Shown piece by piece: positions 1 through 7,600 of a stretch of 13,723 nucleotides of DNA. Under the pieces are notes generated by a model, which did no database searches, had not been told where the DNA came from, and saw only the letters and a list, made by a program, of their open reading frames with translations. Origin of the DNA: JBCDIQ01 sp039024295 (GTDB lineage Bacteria; Bacteroidota; Bacteroidia; J057). The stretch is from positions 1-13,723 of the forward strand of contig JBCDIQ010000128.1 in the NCBI GenBank assembly GCA_039024295.1, written 5' to 3'. Position 1 is the stretch's first letter; each line of letters opens with the position of its first letter. A program made the position numbers and the translations under genes.

Positions 1-633
1 CGAATCTTCTATACCTACAGGTTGAGAAAAAGAGATATCTAAGCCTAAAAATTCTGGGGGCTTATCGTGAAAAAGAAGCCTACCCTGTACTTCTTTAGCT
101 TCATAGGCCATATCAGAAAGCTTAACCATGGATTCATATCGCTTTTGGGCCTCACCTAAAGTAATCTTATGCGTACTAGCCCATGCTTTATGAGCAGATC
201 GATGTAATAAAACAGAAACGTCAATAGAAGGAGACAAAAAAGATCCATCCAAAATGCTATCTAAGCAAACCGATAAAATTGATTGTGCCAAACAGGTGAA
301 ATCTTGGTCCTTACACTGGCACAATAGGAGGATTAAAGCCTGAGGGTGATCTCCTCTTACCAGCCGAAAGGAGCAAATCGTATTTGGGGGTAAAAGCTGA
401 CTGATCTCTTTTTCTATTCCTTCTTCGAAAAATCTAAACTCGAAAAGTTGTTGTAGTCTATGAGAAACTGAGGCAGATACGTTGAGTACTGGGTGCCACT
501 CGGAATTGAGTTGGTCATTTGAAAGTGAAACATGTCCCACATGTACTTTTTCGACGGATAATATGGCAGCCTCAAAAACAGAGCTAATCTTGGCAGTGAT
601 TTTAGGTGGAGAGTGATCAGATAAAAATCCCAT
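1..633 (-). CDS. Protein of unknown family, C-terminus cut by window edge
   Basis: An ATG at 633 opens 211 codons with no stop up to base 1, so the C-terminus lies outside the window. I do not recognise the family. The visible part looks soluble: no signal peptide, no lipobox and no long hydrophobic segment. It mixes short helices and strands and has five cysteines (C87, C105, C107, C114, C123), four of them within 19 residues, in no zinc-binding pattern I can name. The start is preceded directly by AGGA with no spacing. The next in-frame upstream triplets are four sense codons and then the TAA of the upstream phosphoesterase, so 633 is the only nearby start. The 12-nt gap implies co-transcription with that gene. 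A role in nucleotide signalling, for example a sensor or regulatory part of cyclic-di-AMP metabolism, would fit the neighbour but is inference only; I see no diadenylate cyclase motif in the visible part. Confidence 0.72.
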   Translation of the reverse strand, partial: MGFLSDHSPPKITAKISSVFEAAILSVEKVHVGHVSLSNDQLNSEWHPVLNVSASVSHRLQQLFEFRFFEEGIEKEISQLLPPNTICSFRLVRGDHPQALILLLCQCKDQDFTCLAQSILSVCLDSILDGSFLSPSIDVSVLLHRSAHKAWASTHKITLGEAQKRYESMVKLSDMAYEAKEVQGRLLFHDKPPEFLGLDISFSQPVGIEDS

Positions 634-645
634 TCCTGCGATATA

Positions 646-1653
646 TTATGTTTCGTATTTGGGTTTTCCTTTTAAGATTGCGGTCTTTAAGAGGGGAACT
701 ACTTTTTCAATCGCCTCTTCTAACGAATCGGTCTTGACAAGACAACCTGCGGCCAAAATGTGTCCTCCTCCTCCTAAAGAATCTGCAACTGTTCCCACAT
801 CAAAACCAGGGATGGCCCTTAGGCTTACCTTAATCGCATGCTCGTCTTTTACCTTAAAGAGTGCTGCGATATAACCTTGGTTATCTTTTATCAATTCGTC
901 TACCGCACTGATTCCAAAAGAATCATCAAGTCCTAATTCCTCCCTGTCTTGAGGTGTCTGCCATGACCAAATTACATGGTCTTGCAGTATAGCACGTGCT
1001 AAAATTCGCCCCAGAAGTTGGAGGTGACCTGAGGCAACGGTTGTAAATACTCTTTCTATAAGTGCTCTGTAGTCTAGCCCTGTAGCCATTAACACTTGGG
1101 TACGTTCAAATGTATGGTGATTCACCCCACCCACTTTAAACATCTGGGTATCAGACATAATCCCTATTATAAGAGCTTTCGCAATCTCTTTATCAATAGG
1201 CCAATTGAGGTATTGAAAAAGGTCAAAAAGAGCCTCTGTAGTAGAAACGTACTCGGAATTTACAATGTGGTAATCTCCGTAGTACTCATTGTAGTGGTGG
1301 TGATCAATTACCAATAAAGGGGACCTAAGTGGCTTTAACTGATCAATGGCATTACCCAAAACTGATAAATCGTCACTATCTAAAGACACAATAAGATCAG
1401 GTCTTTGAGCAACTGGAAAATCGTGGCCCAACTGATCCCATCCCTTTAAAAAATGAAGATTATTAGGAATTTTTCCCTCTACCGCCATATATACCTCCTT
1501 GCCTTGATCTAGAAGCGCGTTATACATGGCTAATAAAGCACCAACTGCGTCAGGATCAGGGTTTCTATGTGCCGTAAGAAAAATAGTTTTCGATTTTTCG
1601 AGTATTTCTTGGGCATTTTTCCACTCTATTTGAGTAACTGAACTTCTTGTCAT
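646..1653 (-). CDS. DHH/DHHA1 phosphoesterase (NrnA/DhhP-like)
   Basis: This is a 335-residue cytoplasmic, metal-dependent phosphoesterase of the DHH superfamily. Motifs appear in family order: HRNPDPDAVG (H29, D33, D35), LDSDD (91-95), IDHHH (116-120, the DHH signature), SDT (167-169), and the DHHA1 substrate-binding motif GGGGH (294-298) followed by AAG. All expected metal ligands are present and the length is typical of stand-alone NrnA/DhhP enzymes. Known members hydrolyse nanoRNA, 3'-phosphoadenosine 5'-phosphate, or the dinucleotides pApA and cyclic-di-AMP; the sequence alone does not say which applies here. There is no signal peptide or membrane segment, unlike GdpP-type c-di-AMP phosphodiesterases. 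The start at 1653 puts the first motif near residue 29, as expected. It is probably the first gene of a pair with the unknown gene 12 nt downstream. No clear promoter was found in the 130 nt upstream. Confidence 0.93.
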   Translation of the reverse strand: MTRSSVTQIEWKNAQEILEKSKTIFLTAHRNPDPDAVGALLAMYNALLDQGKEVYMAVEGKIPNNLHFLKGWDQLGHDFPVAQRPDLIVSLDSDDLSVLGNAIDQLKPLRSPLLVIDHHHYNEYYGDYHIVNSEYVSTTEALFDLFQYLNWPIDKEIAKALIIGIMSDTQMFKVGGVNHHTFERTQVLMATGLDYRALIERVFTTVASGHLQLLGRILARAILQDHVIWSWQTPQDREELGLDDSFGISAVDELIKDNQGYIAALFKVKDEHAIKVSLRAIPGFDVGTVADSLGGGGHILAAGCLVKTDSLEEAIEKVVPLLKTAILKGKPKYET

Positions 1654-1710
1654 AGACGGTTGTTTATGCGGGGATTATACTTAATGAGCTAATCATTTTC
1701 ATCCGAGAGG

Positions 1711-1726
1711 AGAGAAAAATTTCTCT
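1711..1726. repeat. Short inverted repeat upstream of the phosphoesterase gene
   Basis: AGAGAAA and TTTCTCT form a perfect 7-bp inverted repeat around a 2-nt centre, inside the 130-nt gap between the deaminase lipoprotein and the phosphoesterase (58 nt upstream of its ATG). The centre is too short for a stable RNA hairpin without fraying, so an operator-like protein site is the better guess. Such AT-rich repeats can also arise by chance. No exact TAnnTTTG promoter box was seen nearby. Confidence 0.25.
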
Positions 1727-1783
1727 ATGCCGGACCCATACAATTATTTCAATTTCTGTATTAAAGATCTGTTTAGGACAACT

Positions 1784-2608
1784 TCAGTTGAACTGAGGAA
1801 CAAATCGACTATATAACTCTCTTGCCTGATCTAATATTTGCAGATTTTCCTCATGTTTCACTTGATAACCAAGAAAAGACTCTCTAGCAGCTGAAAATAT
1901 ATCCTTTGCAATTGGAGTAGTAAGGAATTTAGAGAGATACTTTTCATCACTTTCGTTTAAGAATTTTTGGAAAGCAGAGTCTAATTGATGGTAATATGGA
2001 GTGGGAGCAGGTTCGGAAATTACTTCCCTGGGAAAGGGAGGATATCCTCCGATACTACGTGAGTCAATCGCCATCCGGCCAAACGTCCCACTGAAATCAA
2101 TATCTCTTTGTCCAAATATTATCCTTTCCACAGAGGTCATAATCATCATACCTGCGCACATTGCACATGGCTCTAAAGTTGTATAGATGGTGTGATTTCT
2201 AAGATTATACTTTGATGCAGTATCAATATATTGAGTCATTAGTCGAACCTCTCCATGTTGAGTAGCATTGTTTTGCTTCGTAACGCAATTGAGGGCTGCA
2301 TAAACAGGAAAACCCTGTGGATCAACTAGAACTGATCCTATATTATAACCTCTCCTTTCGAAACGTGGAACGGAGTCATATTGCCAATCATTCCTGACTA
2401 TGCTATAGGCGAGCAAAGAAAAAATTTCATCTCGTTCTTTCTGGATTTCGCTATCGTTAGTATAAACTGGAATAGGTGTAGCTTCTTTTGTTTGGGAACC
2501 ATTTTCTTGTCCCTCATTCCTACATGATTGAAGAGATACTCCTAAAAACAGAAGGGTGATTGTAATCAGATAGTTGGAACTAATGTTCCTTATCAGGAAT
2601 AATATCAT
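1784..2608 (-). CDS. Lipoprotein with zinc-dependent cytidine/nucleoside deaminase domain
   Basis: A 274-residue protein. The N-terminus has a positively charged residue (R7), a hydrophobic stretch (residues about 13-26) and a lipobox LQSC with lipidated C29, so it should be an exported lipoprotein. Residues about 55-190 carry the cytidine deaminase-like fold: the zinc and catalytic motif HGE (H118, E120) and PCxxC (P147, C148, C151), with N107 placed like the substrate-contacting Asn of TadA-type enzymes. All catalytic residues are intact, so it is probably an active deaminase of a free base, nucleoside or nucleotide; the substrate cannot be read from sequence. About 85 residues after the fold are unassigned and largely helical. 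The residues after C29 (RNEGQE) do not match the K-(D/E)2 surface-export signal, so a periplasm-facing location is more likely than surface display. No other ATG, GTG or TTG start exists between 2608 and the lipobox. A candidate promoter lies just upstream. Confidence 0.88.
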   Translation of the reverse strand: MILFLIRNISSNYLITITLLFLGVSLQSCRNEGQENGSQTKEATPIPVYTNDSEIQKERDEIFSLLAYSIVRNDWQYDSVPRFERRGYNIGSVLVDPQGFPVYAALNCVTKQNNATQHGEVRLMTQYIDTASKYNLRNHTIYTTLEPCAMCAGMMIMTSVERIIFGQRDIDFSGTFGRMAIDSRSIGGYPPFPREVISEPAPTPYYHQLDSAFQKFLNESDEKYLSKFLTTPIAKDIFSAARESFLGYQVKHEENLQILDQARELYSRFVPQFN

Positions 2609-2616
2609 CTTTTGGT

Positions 2617-2647
2617 CAAAAATAGAAAATTAGGCTAGACGCATCAA
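2617..2647 (-). promoter_or_regulatory. Candidate Bacteroidota sigma-ABfr-type promoter for the deaminase lipoprotein
   Basis: On the minus strand, TTG (2645-2647) is followed by exactly 20 nt and then TATTTTTG (2617-2624). This is a full match to the known Bacteroidota -33/-7 consensus TTG-N(17-23)-TAnnTTTG. The -7 box ends only 8 nt before the ATG at 2608, so transcription would start 0 to about 4 nt ahead of the start codon. The deaminase mRNA would then be leaderless or nearly so. A chance match in AT-rich DNA is possible. Confidence 0.42.
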
Positions 2648-2702
2648 TATCTCATCTAGGATTATAGCCTCAAAAATTATTGAAAAATTAGTTAAAACGA
2701 AC

Positions 2703-2718
2703 TAAATCTGTAAATCTG
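2703..2718. repeat. 8-bp tandem direct repeat (TAAATCTG x2)
   Basis: Two exact head-to-tail copies of TAAATCTG, in the divergent intergenic region and overlapping the right arm of a small inverted repeat. It could be part of a regulator site or a replication-slippage product. No function can be assigned from sequence alone. Confidence 0.3.
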
Positions 2719-2937
2719 CAAAAGAGCAATTTGCCAACTTTATAGCATCTTATGGAAAAGCCAAAAAATACTCATTTACGACCTAATCACACGTCTAAAT
2801 TTTGGTTTGTTTACCTTACTCCCAGTTACCTCTCGGACTCCATGTTGATATATATGACATGGATATCAAAGAATAACGAGTCTGATTTACAATTACCTTC
2901 CCACCCTATTTTTACCCCTTCACCCAACAAAGAACCT

Positions 2938-3555
2938 ATGAGAAAAGCCCTTATCGTACTCATTTTTTTATCTGTTGGCAGGATCTGCCACGCCCAGCAA
3001 GACACCCTAAGTGCCTTAAACAAATTTGGCAGCAGAATTTTCCTGCCCTCCATAGATGTAGGGTATCAGTTCCCTACCTCTGAGTTGTTAGAAAGCTCCC
3101 TCATCGTAAAGACCACCATCGAGTACAGACTTCGTAACAACAACGACTTTTTCATACGATTGAGTTATGATACCTATGGAGCGAGGTATAAACTTGCCGA
3201 GTTCAACAATACCACCAATACCATTGAGGGGACCGTTCAGTTTTCCGATGTCCTGCTAGGGCCTGGCTACAGGTTCGGAGATAATGATTATCGGTTGATG
3301 GTGGCGTTTATGCCTGGAATTAAGTCTTATGAGTTTCCAACGGCAACCCTGGATGGGCAACGGGTCATTATCAGCCAGGAAAGCCAAATTCTGTTTACCA
3401 CCTCCTTTTTGACAACATTGGAATTTTACTTTGATCCAAAGTCTGCCCTTACAATCAGCTTTTTTCAAAACCAAGTCTGGGAGGACGTAGATTTCTGGGA
3501 AGATGGAAGGGCCGGGTACGGGTTTACAATCGGGTTTATTACGTCGCTTTTATAA
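2938..3555 (+). CDS. Exported protein, probable outer-membrane beta-barrel
   Basis: From the ATG at 2938 this is a 205-residue protein with a good Sec signal peptide: MRK, a hydrophobic core at residues 4-13, and a likely cut after A19 in CHA-QQD, a common Bacteroidota pattern. The mature part has many alternating polar/hydrophobic stretches rich in Tyr and Phe (for example VGYQFPTSE, FFIRLSYDTYGARY, LTISFFQNQ). It includes LLGPGYRFGDNDYRLMVAF and ends GYGFTIGF, the look of a small outer-membrane beta-barrel. I cannot place it in a named family; it is shorter than PorP/SprF proteins (about 300 residues or more) and shows no resemblance I can defend. The same frame stays open back to 2752, but that extension (62 residues) is Pro/Asn/Ser-rich and would bury the signal peptide, so 2938 is chosen. 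It heads a likely three-gene transcript, 25 nt before the next gene. Confidence 0.78.
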   Translation: MRKALIVLIFLSVGRICHAQQDTLSALNKFGSRIFLPSIDVGYQFPTSELLESSLIVKTTIEYRLRNNNDFFIRLSYDTYGARYKLAEFNNTTNTIEGTVQFSDVLLGPGYRFGDNDYRLMVAFMPGIKSYEFPTATLDGQRVIISQESQILFTTSFLTTLEFYFDPKSALTISFFQNQVWEDVDFWEDGRAGYGFTIGFITSLL

Positions 3556-3580
3556 GGCTGCCTAAAACATAACTAATGTT

Positions 3581-3949
3581 GTGAAAAACATAAGGTTATC
3601 CATAGTAGCATTGCTGACTCAAGTGATATTTCTCACCGCTTGTTCAAATCGAAAAGACGTTATTTTTAGTGCTTTTGATGAACTCCATTATATCATCCTG
3701 TACGAGAAGAAAAGCGAATTTGAACTGCTTTACAATGGCTTCAATACTGCAGAGGGAAACTACATTTTACAGGGTGACACAATAATTTTGACATACGCCC
3801 CAAATCAATTCAAAGAGTTTGACGCAAACGAAGTATTGAGTTCAGTTATCCTCATCAAAACAAAAGTAAATCGGGTAACATCTATAGGTGACAAAATGCC
3901 TTTTTGTGCGAATATCAAGGTAGACAAGAGGAAAAAGATATCTCAATAA
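3581..3949 (+). CDS. Small lipoprotein of unknown function
   Basis: A 122-residue protein starting at GTG (3581). An in-frame TAA at 3563 rules out a longer form, and the nearby ATG at 3576 is out of frame and stops after one further codon. The N-terminus is a typical lipoprotein signal: MKNIR, hydrophobic residues 7-19, then lipobox LTAC with lipidated C21. After it come SNRK and a short mature domain of about 100 residues with alternating beta-like segments (HYIILYEKK, FELLYNGF, GNYILQGDTIILTY), suggesting a small beta-sandwich or barrel. No K-(D/E)2 surface-export signal follows C21, so a periplasmic face is more likely. It lies 25 nt after the exported protein and 27 nt before the exonuclease, so co-transcription is likely but a shared role is not evident. 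I do not recognise the family. Confidence 0.75.
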   Translation: MKNIRLSIVALLTQVIFLTACSNRKDVIFSAFDELHYIILYEKKSEFELLYNGFNTAEGNYILQGDTIILTYAPNQFKEFDANEVLSSVILIKTKVNRVTSIGDKMPFCANIKVDKRKKISQ

Positions 3950-3976
3950 ATTTCAACTCCAAAAAGACAACAAACC

Positions 3977-4498
3977 ATGAGTTACATAATGGTAGACATC
4001 GAAGCAGATGGCCCTATACCAGGAGACTATTCCATGGTTTCCTTGGGAGCAGTTCTGGTGAAAGAAGGTCTTACCCAAACTTTTTATGGAAAACTGAAGC
4101 CTATTTCAAACAATTTTCTTCCCGAGGCCCTAAAGGTGTCGGACCTGACCCGAGAAGAAACCCTTGCATTTGATGATCCGCAGGAAGTAATGGCTGCTTT
4201 TGAAAACTGGATACAACAACATTCCAAGGGAAGGCCCCTTTTTGTCAGTGATAATAATGGCTTTGATTGGATGTTTGTGTGCTGGTACTTTCACCATTTC
4301 TTAAAAAGGAACCCATTTGGCTTTTCCTCCCAAAACCTGGGCAGCATGTACAAAGGATTGGTAAAAGACAACTTTAAAAGCTTCAAGCACCTCAGAAAAA
4401 CCAAACACACCCACCACCCGGTAGATGATGCCAAAGGAAATGCAGAGGCATTGCTGACCATGAAACAGGAGTTGGGTTTGAAGATTCGGTTGGATTGA
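3977..4498 (+). CDS. DEDDh 3'-5' exonuclease (Rv2179c/RNase T-like)
   Basis: A 173-residue cytoplasmic protein that is essentially one exonuclease domain. Motif I is VDIEADG (D7, E9), motif II falls in SDNNGFDW (D92 or D97), and motif III is HHPVDDAKGNAEAL (H146/H147 and D151), the DEDDh arrangement. These acidic residues hold the two metal ions that hydrolyse nucleotides from 3' ends. Size and the DIEADGP start resemble the Rv2179c-like 3'-5' exoribonucleases more than DNA polymerase III epsilon, and there is no extra domain. The substrate (RNA or DNA ends) is not decided by sequence. The ATG at 3977 places motif I at residue 7, normal for the family. It is the last gene of the plus-strand group and converges on the giant gene across a shared terminator region. 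Confidence 0.85.
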   Translation: MSYIMVDIEADGPIPGDYSMVSLGAVLVKEGLTQTFYGKLKPISNNFLPEALKVSDLTREETLAFDDPQEVMAAFENWIQQHSKGRPLFVSDNNGFDWMFVCWYFHHFLKRNPFGFSSQNLGSMYKGLVKDNFKSFKHLRKTKHTHHPVDDAKGNAEALLTMKQELGLKIRLD

Positions 4499-4534
4499 TC
4501 AGAACCAATTCTCCCAAAGCATTTCTTTCCCCTC

Positions 4535-4565
4535 AAAAAAAAGCTTCCCGGGGATACCGGGAAGC
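4535..4565 (-). terminator. Rho-independent terminator of the giant surface-protein gene
   Basis: A perfect 9-bp G+C-rich stem, GCTTCCCGG (4543-4551) pairing with CCGGGAAGC (4557-4565), closes a 5-nt loop. On the minus strand the stem is followed directly by eight U residues (the A-run at 4535-4542). It lies 56 nt past the stop codon of the giant gene. On the plus strand the hairpin has no U-run after it, so it is not a good terminator for the converging exonuclease transcript. Confidence 0.9.
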
Positions 4566-4620
4566 GCACAATCACAAAATACTAAAACGGGTAATACGGT
4601 AACTTTTCTGCTGGAGAGTC

Positions 4621-7600
4621 TTAGCGGATCAATGTGATAGACCCACTGAGTTTGTAGGGTTTACCATTGTACCCTACACCTTCAACGGTGTACACATACA
4701 CCCCTTCTGGCGCAGGCTGACCTTTATGGGTACCATCCCATCCTTCAGTCATACTGTCAGATTCGTAGATTTTACGTCCCCAGCGGCTGTAGATGCTGAT
4801 GCGGAAATTGTCAATGAATATTCCCTGAATGAGGAATTTATCATTCACGCCATCATCATTCGGCGTAAAGGCGTTAGGCGCATGCATATCGGATAGAACT
4901 GGGATACACACTTCGTTGGAACGACTGATCTGGTTATTGCCAGATAGCTCATGTGCAGTTATCCGATAGCAATAACTGGGCTGATCCAGATCGGTCACTT
5001 CATCGATGTAGGAGGTAATCGGAGCCTGAATGATGTCCACCAATACCCATGCATTGGCACGCTCATCAAACACTTCGATCTCATAGTACTCCACATCAAA
5101 CCGCCACTTCTCATAAGGGGTCCAATCCAGGTTGGTACGTCCATCAGATTGATCGATGTCAAGGAGAATGCTCTTGGCTATTCCGGTTTGCTCACTGAAG
5201 TTGTCACAGCTGTCCTGGGCAGAAACGCGATAACTATAAGAAGTCGTCATCACATCTACGTTGAGGTCAGTAAACTTCCGGCTGTCACCAGGAATTCTGC
5301 CAATGGTCGTCCAGGTAGCCCCAGGAATGTCCTCTTGTTTCTCAATCAGAATTACTGCTGTACCTCTCGGGAACGGTTTCCATTCCACGAGGACCTCCTC
5401 ATTATTTTCTACGGTTGCCCGCAGCATTTCAGAGCCGCCAGCTTCACCCGTGTACCAGTTCTGAGCCGTACTGGTATCACTCCATGAGAATTGGAGGGGT
5501 CCCTGACCGATTGCCTTCACTCGGTAAGAGTAGGAATCGAAGCAGCCTGGAGCTGAATCCTTATAGGCAGTCTGGTTGCCAGGTACAATCGCCAGGAGGT
5601 TGGTCACCAATGGATTGTAGGAATTCACCTCATGAATCTCATAGGCTTCCACTTCCCATCCCCGATATGCATTCCACTGCAACAACATCTCGCGCGGCAA
5701 AGAAGTGGTTTCCAGGTTGATGGTACAATGAGGTGGCACTTCGGCCAGATCAATTTGAGTTCCACAACTGTTTTCCACCACCACTTTGTAGCAGTAAGAG
5801 TTGTCACGTGTATTCAGGTTACGGTCTACATATACCGTATCAGAGATGAAGCTTCCACTGTAAATTTCTGTCCACAGGTTAGCACCGGTAGGCTCTTCAC
5901 GGTAAATCACGTATCGACCGAAATCCAGTTCACGGTAGGTGGTGTACCTGATTTCAACCGCTGTATTGCTCACCACTGTTGCATGATGCACGGTCAATGG
6001 TCCAGGAGCTACATCGTCAATGATGTCTACAATTCCTGTCTGTGTAACCGTATCGGTACAACCAATGGAATCGGTTACCACCAAGGTTACATCATACATG
6101 CCACTTTCTGGGTAGGTAAATACGACTGGGTTCCCATTACCAGTTAACCCTCTTCCAAAGTTCCATGACCATGCTACGATGTTTCGACCTGGGTCAACAT
6201 CTCCGGTAAAGGTCACATCTCTTGGCGCACAACCTGGTTCGAAGTCAACGGTAAAGTTGGCCTGTGGACGCGAAAGGTTGATCAAATCCGGCCGTGTCAA
6301 GGTATCGGTACATCCGTTTGCATCCCCTACAATCAAGCTCACAGTGTAAGACCTGTTTTCCATGTAGGTATGCTTCGGAAACTGAGCAGTGGAACCGTTT
6401 CCGTCTCCAAAGTCCCAAGTCCAAGTGGTCGGAACAGGGAAACTCATATCAGTGAAACTGATTTCAACTGGTGCACAACTCAAGGTATCAGAGACCCGAA
6501 AGTTGGCAGTAGGGTTCGGGTACACAACCACTGTTCTGGTTGAAGTATCTCGGCAGCCATTGTTGTCAAATACCACCAGGCTTACATCATATGTTCCTGC
6601 CTGGGTAAAGGTCTTGACAAACACCTGACCGGTGGTATCACGCTGTCCATTCACGGTCCATTGCCAGAAGTTGATTCCAGCAGCAGCTGTACTCCGATCG
6701 GCCATCACGGTACTTACAGGCGCACAACCAACCGAATCGCTCATGTTGAAGTCTGAATTTGGACGCTCAAAAATGCGAACAACTCCAGGGCGTGTCAAGG
6801 TATCACTACATCCCAGCACATTGGTTACAATCAAGGTGATGTCAAATACACCAGAAGAATTATACTGATGAATAGGGTCTGCCTGATTGGAGGTACTGCC
6901 CTCACCAAAGTCCCAGAGGTAGCTCCTAAGCGTGGTATCCAGCACACTGTTGTTCTTGAACTTCACATCAGAACCCCAGCAAGCCGTACCAATGGTTACG
7001 TCAAATGCTGCGATCGGATGACTCAGACGGATGTAATTTGGACGAACCAAGGTATCAGCGCATCCATACTGGTCCCAAACCACCAGACTTACTGTGTACA
7101 CCCCATCTTGTGAATACAAGTGAACAGGATTTTGTACCGTGTCCGTATTGCCATCGCCGAAGTTCCAGAGCCACCTACTGATGGTTTTGGAAGAGGAGGA
7201 AGAATCTGTGAACTGAATGCTAATTGGCGCACAACTTACGGTGTCGCTTGCAACAAAGTTTGCCACTGGTCTTGCAACTCCTTCCACACTCACAACACTG
7301 GTGTCCGCACAGCCATTAGCATCTGTTGTAATGAGGGTCACAGCGTAAACACCAGGAGTTGTGTACAAGTGATTGGTAAACTGGGCGGTATCTGTGGCAC
7401 CATCACCAAAGTTCCAATTCCAACTGGCAATTGCACTGGTGCCCGGACGACTCTGGTCTCGAAAGTTCACCCCAAATGGAAGACAACCAAGGCTGTTGTC
7501 AGGCTGGAATGCCGCAACGGGAGGTCCGTGTACAATAATGGTGTCAGTCTTTACCTCTGTATCACTACAGCCCAGAATATCAACAACAGATAAGGTCACG

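Larger units (their letters stand above)
2609..2937. other. AT-rich divergent intergenic region
   Basis: This is the 329-bp gap between the leftward deaminase gene and the rightward exported-protein gene. Besides the candidate promoter near its left end it holds a 6-bp inverted repeat TTAGTT/AACTAA with a 6-nt spacer (2688-2705) and an 8-bp tandem duplication of TAAATCTG (2703-2718). An open frame runs in from 2752 but reads as non-coding (see the rejected start). The best rightward -7 lookalike is AAATTTTG near 2798, one mismatch from consensus, which I do not call. No RNA gene is recognised. Confidence 0.5.

Noticed and set aside
1779..1798. Imperfect inverted repeat CTTCAGTT/AACTGAGG at the stop codon of the deaminase gene as a terminator
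   Set aside because: The loop is a single base, one position is mismatched, it overlaps coding sequence, and no U-run follows on the minus strand.
2795..2806. AAATTTTG as a -7 promoter box for the plus-strand genes
   Set aside because: It has one mismatch to TAnnTTTG in a T-rich stretch, and I could not support a correctly spaced TTG convincingly.
2752..2937. Upstream in-frame extension of the exported protein gene, starting at ATG 2752
   Set aside because: The 62 extra residues are low-complexity and rich in Pro, Asn and Ser, and they would place a clear signal peptide (starting at 2938) in mid-protein.
3904..4173. 89-codon open frame overlapping the lipoprotein end and the exonuclease start
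   Set aside because: It overlaps two better-supported genes in another frame and has no motif of its own.
4951..6147. Long plus-strand open frames opposite the FN3 and last PKD region (up to 178 residues)
   Set aside because: They are antisense to a long, well-supported coding region, have no signal peptide or recognisable motif, and vanish at domain boundaries.
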